In this document: positions 17,396 to 25,519 of the stretch, one piece after another
How the letters are laid out: every line of letters starts with the position of its first letter
How positions within the stretch are numbered: position 1 is the first letter of the stretch
Source: Alteriqipengyuania_B sp035481675
GTDB lineage: Bacteria; Pseudomonadota; Alphaproteobacteria; Sphingomonadales; Sphingomonadaceae
Direction of reading: 5' to 3'
NCBI RefSeq assembly: GCF_035481675.1
Contig: NZ_JAYJJW010000001.1
Span: 1,736,001-1,800,000 of the forward strand
Length of the DNA: 64,000 nucleotides
Notes under the pieces: model-generated
Databases searched by the model: none
The model's input: the letters and a program-made list of their open reading frames with translations, nothing else
What the model was told of the DNA's origin: nothing
Made by a program: the position numbers and the translations under genes

Positions 17396-18160
17396 TCAGT
17401 TGGGATACGCCCAGGTAGGATTGTACAGCGTGTAGTTCATTTCGGTGCCATCACGGAGATTAGCGGAATATTCGTCCATTCGGCTTCGTGCGAAATCGAA
17501 ATACTCCTCGTCATAGGTCGAGCAAAGCAGGTAATCCGGCGTGACCCCCTTGGCTTCACGCAGATATTCGCGCCATTTGACTTCGGCACCTTCCTGGAAA
17601 TGGAGACCGGTTTCGCGCATGTCGCGGTAAGACACTTCGACCAGTCCGATACTGGACACCCAGCTCTGACCGGCACGTTGCACCGTCACTCCACCCCGCG
17701 CCTGACACCACACCCATTTCTTGATCGTTCGATCCAGCCCATCATCCGATGTCGACGGCGAACTGAGGCGCGCCGTTCCGCCCGACCTGCTGGCACTGCT
17801 TGTCGAGCTCGACGAAGAAGTGGACGTATCGCTGGAATCGCTATCGCTATAGCCGCCAGGCGGCAGGTAGCGGGCCGCTTCCTCCGCTTCCATGTTGCGC
17901 TGGGCATCGGCCATGCCTTGGGCCAGCTCGCCGGGCGTCAATGCGCCGTTACCCATGGCAGCGCCGAGCGACATGCCGGCAACCGCCCACACTAGCGTCA
18001 TCAGCCCATCGCCGGAGTCCATCGAATCGCCCAGCGCTGCACCGCCGGCAAGCGCGCCAAGATATCCGCCTGCCCCCATGTTGGCGCAGCCCGAAACGGC
18101 CAGCGCCGCGCTTGCCGTGCACGCCACCATGGCGTGCCTCGCACGTGTCTTGAATGTCAT
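17396..18160 (-). CDS. lipoprotein with serine-rich linker, function unknown
   Basis: A 254-residue predicted lipoprotein with lipobox AVSGC (Cys25). After the anchor come glycine/alanine-rich hydrophobic stretches (about 28-75), then a serine-rich low-complexity linker (about residues 104-128), then a compact C-terminal domain with the single Cys pair (WVWCQ, LLCSTYDEEYF). I recognise no family. A small hairpin (CTGAGC/GCTCAG at 17382-17399) overlaps its stop and may end it and the convergent phaZ gene. Confidence 0.65.
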   Translation of the reverse strand: MTFKTRARHAMVACTASAALAVSGCANMGAGGYLGALAGGAALGDSMDSGDGLMTLVWAVAGMSLGAAMGNGALTPGELAQGMADAQRNMEAEEAARYLPPGGYSDSDSSDTSTSSSSSTSSASRSGGTARLSSPSTSDDGLDRTIKKWVWCQARGGVTVQRAGQSWVSSIGLVEVSYRDMRETGLHFQEGAEVKWREYLREAKGVTPDYLLCSTYDEEYFDFARSRMDEYSANLRDGTEMNYTLYNPTWAYPN

Positions 18161-18258
18161 CGTCGAAACCCCCTGTTATCGAGGGCCGCCAAGTAATAGG
18201 CACGATTGCGCCCGCACAATCACCCTCAAGGGGGATGCGGACGAAAAAATTTGACCGT

Positions 18259-18870
18259 TCAGCCTGTTGGCGGAGGCTGCTGCGGCTTGCCGAAGCCGAA
18301 GATGTGGCGGATGACGCGGCGCGCGGCGATCAGTAGCCAGATTACCAGCGCGAGGAGGATCAGTGCGATGACCCCGGCCGCGACCGGGTATTCGTAGGCG
18401 AGGTACAGCAGGCCCGCCGTCGCCACGTCCTCCATGGCCGAGACCGCGACATTGCTGACCGGCTCAGGGCTGGTGTTGACGACTGCCCGCGCGCTCGCCT
18501 TGCCGCCGTGGGCCAGCAAGGCGCCGCCTCCGCCGAGCAGAAAGGCGATAACCTGCATCGCGGGGTCTGCGGGATCGACGATGGCCAGCGCCAGCAGCGC
18601 GCCGCCCACCGGCCGCACCAGCGTGTGGACCGTGTCCCACACGCTGTCGAGCCACATGACCTTATCGGCGAAGAACTCCGCCAGCGCGCCGATGGCAACG
18701 ATGCCCATCACCCACGGATTGGCCAGCACGTCGAGCGAGGCGAGATGGTCGGGCAGCGGGATCGCCCCCAGCCGCATGGCGAGGCCGGTGGCGAACACGC
18801 AAAGGTAGAGCCGCCACCCGGCGAGCAGGCTGACGCTTCCGGCCAGCCCGATGATTTCCATGATGCCCAT
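18259..18870 (-). CDS. DUF4126 family membrane protein
   Basis: A 203-residue inner-membrane protein with about five hydrophobic segments and the family features LAGWRLYLCVFATGL near the start, LAEFFADKVMWLDSVWD in the middle and the glycine-rich GGGGALLAHGGKASARA. The ATG at 18870 is the natural start; upstream codons are arginine-rich and out of character. It ends in a cytoplasmic proline tail (PQQPPPTG). The function of the family is not established. Confidence 0.75.
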   Translation of the reverse strand: MGIMEIIGLAGSVSLLAGWRLYLCVFATGLAMRLGAIPLPDHLASLDVLANPWVMGIVAIGALAEFFADKVMWLDSVWDTVHTLVRPVGGALLALAIVDPADPAMQVIAFLLGGGGALLAHGGKASARAVVNTSPEPVSNVAVSAMEDVATAGLLYLAYEYPVAAGVIALILLALVIWLLIAARRVIRHIFGFGKPQQPPPTG

Positions 18871-18922
18871 GGCGCGGCACGATGCGCCGCCGCCGCGGTG
18901 CTGACAAGCCCGATGCGCGTGC

Positions 18923-19561
18923 CTAGAGTGCGTCCTCGCCGACAAGCTGCGGTTCGGCGCCGGTGCAATCGAAACCGGCAGCGATCCTATCGGCCAGTTC
19001 GCGCGCCCGGCGATTGGCCTTTTCCGCGCTGCCCGCGACCTGTCCGATCGTGCAGCCGGCCTGCTCCACCGTCCCGATGCGTTCGACCATCAGCACCGTG
19101 CGGCCCTGCCCCTGTTCGGTAGCATCCGCGAGGCGGTAGATAATGGCGAACGGCGCGCCGTCTTCCAGCCGCCATTCGATCGTTTCAGGTGGATTGTTGA
19201 AGGCCCCGATGGTCTGGAAGCCTTCTCCGCGCACGCCGGCATCGATGTCGAACCGACCGTCGCCGTCATCGACGAAAATTGGGATCCCGCGATAGCCGGG
19301 GCAGGTCCGCTCGGCCCATTGGCCCTCTTCGCTTTCGGAAGCCGTCACATTGCACGCGTCGAGATCCAAGATGGTGTAGGCGGACGAATTGCGGCCCATC
19401 GGCGCCGAAGCGGGCACGCGCCCGGAAATCGGCGCACCGGTCGCATTCGCCTGTTCCGTATCGGCATCCGGAACGTTTCTCGTGTCGCACCCCGCCGCCG
19501 CCATCAGGGCGAGCGAGGCTGCCACGGAAATCATCCGAGCGCGCGGGTTCGTTTTTGCCAT
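18923..19561 (-). CDS. secreted lipoprotein, function unknown
   Basis: A 212-residue predicted lipoprotein with lipobox AAAGC (Cys25) followed by a low-complexity linker to about residue 50. The folded part carries four further cysteines (DACNVTAS, ERTCPGY, QAGCTIG, GFDCTG), consistent with two disulfides in the periplasm. It has a YRLADATEQG segment, but I cannot place it in a family. It follows the thiolase/MaoC pair on the same strand, separated by a strong hairpin. Confidence 0.65.
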   Translation of the reverse strand: MAKTNPRARMISVAASLALMAAAGCDTRNVPDADTEQANATGAPISGRVPASAPMGRNSSAYTILDLDACNVTASESEEGQWAERTCPGYRGIPIFVDDGDGRFDIDAGVRGEGFQTIGAFNNPPETIEWRLEDGAPFAIIYRLADATEQGQGRTVLMVERIGTVEQAGCTIGQVAGSAEKANRRARELADRIAAGFDCTGAEPQLVGEDAL

Positions 19562-19576
19562 ATGTTATATACGAAC

Positions 19577-19608
19577 CGGGCGGCATCCGGTTTCCCGGAT
19601 GCCGCCCG
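19577..19608 (-). terminator. strong hairpin after the thiolase gene
   Basis: A perfect 14-pair stem CGGGCGGCATCCGG / CCGGATGCCGCCCG with a 4-base loop. It stands between the thiolase stop at 19631 and the start of the lipoprotein gene at 19561. There is no run of T on either side, so it may act as a processing or Rho-assisted end rather than a classical terminator. Confidence 0.55.
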
Positions 19609-19630
19609 ATTATGTAGAAATACTGGCGCC

Positions 19631-20812
19631 TTAGAGGACTTCGAACAGTCCCGCTGCGCCCATGCCGCCGCCGACGCACATGGTCACGACGACGTATTTC
19701 GCGCCGCGACGCTTGCCTTCGATCAGCGCGTGGCCGGTGCAGCGCGCCCCGGTCATGCCGTAGGGGTGGCCGATGGAGATCGAGCCGCCGTTGACGTTGA
19801 GCAGGTCGTTGTCGATGCCCAGTTTGTCGCGGCAGTAAAGCACCTGCACCGCGAAGGCTTCGTTCAGCTCCCACAGGCCGATGTCGTCGACCTTGAGGTC
19901 GAAGCGTTCGAGCAGCTTGGGAATGGCGAAGATCGGGCCGATGCCCATTTCGTCCGGCTCCGTCCCGGCGACCGCCATGCCGACGTAGCGGCCGAGCGGC
20001 GTCAGGCCGCGCTTTTCGGCAACCTTGGCTTCCATCAGCACGCTGGCGCTGGAGCCGTCGGACAGCTGGCTTGCGTTGCCCGCAGTGATGGTCATGCCTT
20101 CGCCCATGACGGGCTTCAGGTTCGACAGGCCTTCCAGCGTGGTTTCGGGACGGTTGCCCTCGTCCTTGTCGATGGTGACTTCGACATCGCTGACTTCGCC
20201 GGTTTCGCGGTCCTTAACTTTGTGCGTGGTGGTGACGGGGACGATCTCGTCATCGAACTTGCCCGCGGCCTGCGCGGCGGCGGTGCGCTGCTGGCTCTGC
20301 AGCGCGTATTCGTCCTGCGCCTCGCGGCTGATGCCATAGCGCTTGGCCACGGTTTCCGCGGTGTTGAGCATCGGCATGTAGATCGCGCCGTGCATCGCCA
20401 TCAGTTCGGGGTCGGGCATGACGCGCATTTCCGGCGTCTGCACCAGACTGATCGATTCCTGGCCGCCGGCGGCGACGATGTCCATCCGGTCGGTAATGAT
20501 CTGCTTGGCCGCGGTAGCGATGCTCATCAGGCCGCTGGAGCACTGGCGGTCGATGGTCATGCCGGACACGCCGATGGGGCAGCCCGCCCGCAGCGCGACC
20601 TGGCGGCCGAGATTGCCGGCCTGCGCGCCCTGCTGCAACGCGGCGCCCCACAGCACGTCGTCCACCTCGCCCGGATCGATCCCGGCGCGTTCCATCGCGG
20701 GTTTCAGCGAATAGGCGCCGAGCGTGGCGCCCTTCGTGTCGTTGAAGCCGCCCTTGTAGGCGCGGCCGATGGCGGTGCGGGCGGTGGAGACGATGACTGC
20801 GTCACGTGACAT
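19631..20812 (-). CDS. acetyl-CoA C-acyltransferase (thiolase)
   Basis: A 393-residue thiolase with Cys91 in IDRQCSSG, GHPYGMTG with the catalytic His near residue 350, and CVGGGMGAAG at the C-terminus. It resembles degradative FadA/AcaA-type enzymes that split 3-oxoacyl-CoA. It lies 45 bases downstream of a MaoC hydratase on the same strand, so the two probably form a small fatty-acid degradation unit. It is distinct from the thiolase at 5286. Confidence 0.9.
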   Translation of the reverse strand: MSRDAVIVSTARTAIGRAYKGGFNDTKGATLGAYSLKPAMERAGIDPGEVDDVLWGAALQQGAQAGNLGRQVALRAGCPIGVSGMTIDRQCSSGLMSIATAAKQIITDRMDIVAAGGQESISLVQTPEMRVMPDPELMAMHGAIYMPMLNTAETVAKRYGISREAQDEYALQSQQRTAAAQAAGKFDDEIVPVTTTHKVKDRETGEVSDVEVTIDKDEGNRPETTLEGLSNLKPVMGEGMTITAGNASQLSDGSSASVLMEAKVAEKRGLTPLGRYVGMAVAGTEPDEMGIGPIFAIPKLLERFDLKVDDIGLWELNEAFAVQVLYCRDKLGIDNDLLNVNGGSISIGHPYGMTGARCTGHALIEGKRRGAKYVVVTMCVGGGMGAAGLFEVL

Positions 20813-20857
20813 GGGGGTATTCCTTTATGGTTCTGGGATGTTCGCGGCTCGCGGCGA

Positions 20858-21307
20858 TCAAACGAAGTACATCGTCATCCATTCGGTGATCAGGGCGGGC
20901 TTTTCCTCGCCTTCGATCTCGATGGTGATCTCGCATGCCTGCTGCCACTGGCCGGGGCGCTTCTCGGTCATTTCGGTCAGCTTCCAGTGGCCGCGGATCT
21001 TCTTGCCGCTGCGCACTGGGTTGATGAAGCGCGTCTTGTTGCCGCCGTAGTTGACGGCCATCTTGATGCCGTCTGGCCGGGGAACGTCGCTTTCCGCGGT
21101 CAGGTACGGGATCATCGACAGGGTCAGGAAGCCATGGGCGATGGTGCCGCCGAAAGGCGTCATCTTGGCCGCTTCCTCGTTCACGTGGATGAACTGGTGG
21201 TCGCCGGTCGCCTCCGCAAACTGGTTGATGCGTTCCTGGCTCATTTCGACCCATTCGCTGGTGCCGATGTTTTCGCCGAGCTTGGCTGCGATGTCCTGGG
21301 GGCTCAT
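20858..21307 (-). CDS. MaoC family (R)-specific enoyl-CoA hydratase
   Basis: A 149-residue single hot-dog hydratase. The catalytic Asp/His pair lies in ATGDHQFIHVNEEAA, followed by the family's FGGTIAHGFLTLSM. Start ATG at 21307 has AAGGAGA upstream. Proteins of this size hydrate trans-2-enoyl-CoA to the (R)-3-hydroxy form, used in beta-oxidation bypass or for PHA precursor supply. It is followed by a thiolase, and a PHA depolymerase lies 4 kb away. Confidence 0.85.
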   Translation of the reverse strand: MSPQDIAAKLGENIGTSEWVEMSQERINQFAEATGDHQFIHVNEEAAKMTPFGGTIAHGFLTLSMIPYLTAESDVPRPDGIKMAVNYGGNKTRFINPVRSGKKIRGHWKLTEMTEKRPGQWQQACEITIEIEGEEKPALITEWMTMYFV

Positions 21308-21459
21308 GCCTCTCTCCTTTTCCTGCCGATCTTGCGCTGAGTCGCGCGGGATTGCGCGCTTCATGGCCCAGCACGCCCGCCCACGCAAATGCGTTTGCGG
21401 CGACGTTACGGCATGCTGGCGCGCCCCATCGGGCGTCTGGCGGCGCTTCTATCGATGAA

Positions 21460-22581
21460 TCAATTCGGCAGGCGGGCGGGCGTTCCGCCGAACAGGCGCG
21501 GGCGGCGCGCGTTCATCCAGCGCTGGGCGGGCTTCTCGAACAGGTGGAAGGCCGCCGCCGACACCGCCAGCACCAGCACGAGGAACAGCGCGAGCGCGCT
21601 CGCGGTCAGCTGGCCGCCATCATCGACAAAGGCGATCTTGAACAGGATGAACAGGAAGAAATGCGTGAGGTAGGTCGCGTACGATACGTCGCCCAGCCAG
21701 CGCAGCGGCGCGCTGCCGAGCAGCCGGCTGGCGGTGCCGCGATCCATTGCCAGCGCCAGCAGGACGCACGCGAAGGCGGCAGGGGCGAAGGCGGTCTCCG
21801 GCAAGCCGAGACCGAACCCAGCCGCCAGTGCCGCAATTGCGGCCAGGGCGGGGATCAAGGGACCGCTGCCGCGCGCCGACAAGGCCTGCCAGACAAGCGC
21901 CAAGACCATCCCGGCGGCGAAGCCCAGCAGGCAGCGCCACAGGCCGAGCCCGGCGATGTCCTGCCCCAGCCGGTCGTGGCCATTCGCCGCGAACACGGCC
22001 CATAGAGCAGCGAGCAGCAGGGCCAGCAACGCACTCAGCGCGCCGGGTCGCAGCCGCTCCCACCGCGCGGCGAGCACGAGTGCGGGGAATACGATGTAGG
22101 CAGCGAGTTCCGTGCTGATCGACCATGCCGGGTGGTTCCAGCTGAGTTCGTGCGTGAAACCCCAGTTCTGCAGCAATAGGATGTGCAGCGGCAGTTCCGC
22201 GATCGGGTATCCTTCTGTCGGCCTGCCGGTTGCAACCAGCACCGCGACGAAGGCTATCATCCCGGCGAGAACCGCCATGTGCAGCGGCCAGATGCGCGCG
22301 ATCCGTTTCCACCAGAAGGCCGGCGCGCCGCCCCAGCCCTCGCTGCGCAGCCTCGCGCCGTAATTGAGCCACATGACGAAGCCCGACAGCATGAAGAAAA
22401 GGTCCACGGCGAGGTAGCCGCGGGCGAACACCGCGATAACGTCGCCCGGAAACAGGTCCAGGCTTGCCAGCCGGATGTGGTAGAACACCACGAACCACGC
22501 CGCGATACCGCGCAGCCCCGTCAGCTGGTGCAACTGCGGGATCGCGGTCCGCCCGCCCTGCGGCAGGGGCGGCGCGATCAC
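21460..22581 (-). CDS. acyltransferase family 3 membrane protein (OafA/ExoH type)
   Basis: A 373-residue polytopic acyltransferase that adds acetyl or similar groups to exported glycans. The opening QLTGLRGIAAWFVVFYHI with the active-site His, and FFMLSGFVMWLNYG, are diagnostic. About ten hydrophobic helices follow. It starts with GTG overlapping the ligase stop (GTGA), so it is translated with the glycan ligase and small membrane gene upstream. It probably decorates the polysaccharide made by the exosortase-A-associated system. Confidence 0.85.
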   Translation of the reverse strand: MIAPPLPQGGRTAIPQLHQLTGLRGIAAWFVVFYHIRLASLDLFPGDVIAVFARGYLAVDLFFMLSGFVMWLNYGARLRSEGWGGAPAFWWKRIARIWPLHMAVLAGMIAFVAVLVATGRPTEGYPIAELPLHILLLQNWGFTHELSWNHPAWSISTELAAYIVFPALVLAARWERLRPGALSALLALLLAALWAVFAANGHDRLGQDIAGLGLWRCLLGFAAGMVLALVWQALSARGSGPLIPALAAIAALAAGFGLGLPETAFAPAAFACVLLALAMDRGTASRLLGSAPLRWLGDVSYATYLTHFFLFILFKIAFVDDGGQLTASALALFLVLVLAVSAAAFHLFEKPAQRWMNARRPRLFGGTPARLPN

Positions 22582-23978
22582 GCGGGCGCTCCGCCGGGAA
22601 CCTGCCCGGGCATTTTGCGCGCCCGGTGCTGCGCCAGCCGTGCCTTGCGCTCCTCCTCAGCCAGCCGGGCATCGTCGCTGCGGATCGTATGTGCCAGCGC
22701 GATCTGCATCGACAGGACGATCAGGATGAAGGGCTGGTAGGCGATGCCCACGAACAGCGAACCGAACAGGAAGACGATCTGCACCTGTTGCAGCGCATTT
22801 GCGAGCGCGGCCCAGCGCGCCATCGCCGGATCGCCCGACTTGCGCAGCCTGCGCCTCAATCGCTCCATGCCGACAAGCCCGGTCAGGTGGAGCAGCGCCC
22901 ACAGGCCGAAGCCGACGAAGCCCTGCTCGCCCAGGACCTCGAAATAGGCGGAATGGAAGGCGCGGCCTTCGTCGGTCACTTCCTGCCGCTGCATCTCGAC
23001 CACGCCGCCGCCGACGTCGACTTTCTCCACCGTCTCGTAAGTGAAGCTGTTGCCGAGGAAGGCGTCGAACCCGCCGCCGAGTGGCTTATCGCTCACGAAA
23101 TCGAGCGTCCATTTCCACACCTGCACGCGGGTGGAGGCGCTTTCGTCGGCTTGGTAGCTCGTAATCGTGCCCATCCGCTCCTGGAAGCTGCTCGGCAGGA
23201 AGGGCAGCGACACCAGCCCCAGCGCCGCCGCCGCGCCGATATAGAGGAAGCGGTGCTTGACCGTGCGCAGCAGCAGCAGGCCGAGAACCGCGATGCACAG
23301 CAGGCCCGTGCGGGTGGAGGTGCCCACCGGGATCAGCAGGCAGGCAAAGGTCATGCCCGCGGCATAGAGCATGGTGAGCCGGTGGCGGGCGGGCAGCAGG
23401 GTGGTGTGGCGCGCCACCCACCAGATCAGCGGGATCACCGCGATGGCCGCCGTCGACAGCGTACTGCCTTCGTAAATGCCCGAATTGTCCTGCGTCAGCG
23501 TAACGAGGACGCCGTAACCGCCGCCGCCGAAGATCGTCTTGATGCCGCCGGAAATCACGATCGCGCTCATCGACAGGACGAGCACGGTCACCGCCGCCTC
23601 CAGCCGCAGCTTGGTCCGGAGAGCCAAGGGCAGGAACAGCGCGAACAGCATCGACTTCCACACCCACGACCATTTTTCCGCCGCCGCTTCAGGGAAATCC
23701 GCAAAGCTCGTCGTAAAAGCGCACCACGCCAGCAGCGCGAACATCAGCCCCATGCGCACCGACAGGCGGCTGCCGTGCTTGTTGTCGAACAACAGCCAGC
23801 CGCCGAACGCCAGCACGAAGGTGACCAGCGAGATTTTGAGCGAGGGCATCAGCGTCCAGCCGATCTTCTGCGGCGCGACGATGTCGACGTAGAGATAGGC
23901 GAGCACCCAGATGAAGGGGCGCCGCAAGCCCAGCGCTATCAGGCCGAGCACGAAGAGGACGAGAGCGAGGTCAAGCAT
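22578..23978 (-). CDS. putative O-glycosylation ligase, exosortase A-associated (Wzy/WaaL-like)
   Basis: A 466-residue polytopic membrane protein. The N-terminal part (ALGLRRPFIWVLAYLYVDIVAP) matches the family of ligases found with exosortase A, and the middle (PVGTSTRTGLLCIAVLGLLLL) belongs to the O-antigen ligase fold. A large periplasmic loop around residues 230-310 is typical of the glycan-binding loop. It overlaps the upstream small gene by 8 bases and the downstream acyltransferase by 4. The exosortase itself is not in the window. Confidence 0.75.
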   Translation of the reverse strand: MLDLALVLFVLGLIALGLRRPFIWVLAYLYVDIVAPQKIGWTLMPSLKISLVTFVLAFGGWLLFDNKHGSRLSVRMGLMFALLAWCAFTTSFADFPEAAAEKWSWVWKSMLFALFLPLALRTKLRLEAAVTVLVLSMSAIVISGGIKTIFGGGGYGVLVTLTQDNSGIYEGSTLSTAAIAVIPLIWWVARHTTLLPARHRLTMLYAAGMTFACLLIPVGTSTRTGLLCIAVLGLLLLRTVKHRFLYIGAAAALGLVSLPFLPSSFQERMGTITSYQADESASTRVQVWKWTLDFVSDKPLGGGFDAFLGNSFTYETVEKVDVGGGVVEMQRQEVTDEGRAFHSAYFEVLGEQGFVGFGLWALLHLTGLVGMERLRRRLRKSGDPAMARWAALANALQQVQIVFLFGSLFVGIAYQPFILIVLSMQIALAHTIRSDDARLAEEERKARLAQHRARKMPGQVPGGAPA

Positions 23979-24180
23979 CGCCGCCGTCCTTCCCGTCCGC
24001 CGTATCGCGTTCCGCCATCGCCGCCCTGTGGCGGGCCCCGGCGCTCATCCTCGCAGACATTTCCCCCGCGGCTTCGGGCGGCACGACGGTGCCATCGTCC
24101 AGGTCGTCGCGCAGCAGCAGCCGCCAGCAGACGTAAAGAATGAGCGCATGGCTCACACCGATGGCGAGATAGTCGATCAC
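23971..24180 (-). CDS. small membrane protein upstream of the glycan ligase, function unknown
   Basis: A 69-residue protein with one hydrophobic helix (about residues 3-21, YLAIGVSHALILYVCWRLLL) and a charged cytoplasmic tail. It overlaps the ligase start by 8 bases, which argues that it is a real coupled gene. I recognise no family. It is divergent from the glycosyltransferase at 24246, with 65 bases between them for both promoters. Confidence 0.5.
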   Translation of the reverse strand: MIDYLAIGVSHALILYVCWRLLLRDDLDDGTVVPPEAAGEMSARMSAGARHRAAMAERDTADGKDGGDA

Positions 24181-24245
24181 CCGGGCGGCCTACCACCGGG
24201 CGGTTGACGGCGCGTTAAGCAAACTGTGGCAGATCGCATCGGGTC

Positions 24246-25490
24246 ATGACCCGCATCCTCCCTCGCATCCTCCATGTCCTCGACCACTCGCTGCCCGTCC
24301 ATTCGGGCTACACGTTCCGCACGCGGGCGATCATGCACGCGCAGGCGGCGAGCGGACTGGACGTGGCGGGGATCACCGGCCTGCGCCATCCGGAGCCCGG
24401 CCCGCGCGAGGAGGAGGTCGACGGCCTCGCCTTCCATCGCACGAACGGCGTCGCCAAGGGCCCGCCGGGCTTGCGCGAATGGCGCGAGATCGGCGCGCTT
24501 GCCCGCGCGATCGAGCGCGTCGCCCGCGACTTGAAGCCCGACGTGCTGCACGCCCATTCCCCGGCGCTCAACGGTCTCGCCGCGATCCGCGCCGGCCGGT
24601 CGCTGGGGATCCCGGTCGTCTACGAAATCCGCGCCTTCTGGGAAGACGCCGCGGTGGAGAACGGGACGGGGCGCGACCAATCGCTCAAGTATCGCCTTAC
24701 GCGGGAGCTGGAGAACCGCGCCGTCGCCGGGGTCGATGCGGTCTTCACCATCTGCAAGGGCCTGCGCGAAGACCTCGTCGCGCGCGGGCACAACGGCGGC
24801 AAGATCGGCATCATGCCCAACGGGGTCGACCTTGCGCTGTTCGGCGAAGCGGCGCCGCGTGACGATGCGCTGGCACAGGAGCTGGGCCTTGGCGAAGGTC
24901 CGGTCATCGCTTTCATCGGCAGTTTCTATCCCTACGAAGGGATAGACGACCTGATCGCTGCCATGCCCGCGCTGGTGAATGCCCATCCCGAAGCGAAGCT
25001 GCTGCTGGTCGGCGGGGGGCAGGAAGAGGCGGCGCTGAAGGCGCAGGCCGCCGCCTCCACCGCCTCGGACAGCATCGTCTTCACCGGCCGCGTGCCGCAT
25101 GGGGAAGTTCCGCGCTATTACGCGCTCGCCGACATCATGGCCTATCCGCGCAAGGCCAGCCGCCTGACGGAACTGGTCACGCCGCTGAAGCCGCTGGAGG
25201 CGATGGCGCAGGACAAGCTGGTCGCAGCCTCTGACATCGGCGGGCACCGCGAATTGATGACGGACGGCGAGACCGGCGTGCTGTTCGCGCCCGACGATCC
25301 CGCCGCACTCGCCGCAAGCCTTGCCGCCCTGATCGACCGCAAGGACAGCTGGCCCGCCATTCGCGCCGCGGCAAAACGCCATGTCGCCGAACGCCACGAT
25401 TGGGCCCGCAACAGTCAGCGTTATCAGGATGTTTACCAAGCCTTGCTAGCTCCAGGGCCGAATTCCGGGGTCGCAAGCGCTGCCGCATAG
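24246..25490 (+). CDS. glycosyltransferase, exosortase A-associated (GT4 family)
   Basis: A 414-residue GT-B glycosyltransferase. The N-terminal HVLDHSLPVHSGYTFRT followed by HAHSPALNGLAA matches the glycosyltransferase family that travels with PEP-CTERM/exosortase A loci. The C-terminal half has the nucleotide-sugar site region RKASRLTELVTPLKPLEAMA, with the conserved glutamate replaced by the family's TPLKPLE form, and DIGGHRELM. It probably adds a sugar in extracellular polysaccharide assembly and is divergent from the ligase/acyltransferase group. Confidence 0.8.
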   Translation: MTRILPRILHVLDHSLPVHSGYTFRTRAIMHAQAASGLDVAGITGLRHPEPGPREEEVDGLAFHRTNGVAKGPPGLREWREIGALARAIERVARDLKPDVLHAHSPALNGLAAIRAGRSLGIPVVYEIRAFWEDAAVENGTGRDQSLKYRLTRELENRAVAGVDAVFTICKGLREDLVARGHNGGKIGIMPNGVDLALFGEAAPRDDALAQELGLGEGPVIAFIGSFYPYEGIDDLIAAMPALVNAHPEAKLLLVGGGQEEAALKAQAAASTASDSIVFTGRVPHGEVPRYYALADIMAYPRKASRLTELVTPLKPLEAMAQDKLVAASDIGGHRELMTDGETGVLFAPDDPAALAASLAALIDRKDSWPAIRAAAKRHVAERHDWARNSQRYQDVYQALLAPGPNSGVASAAA

Positions 25491-25519
25491 GCCGCGCACC
25501 TGGACGAAAGGCTGATTTG

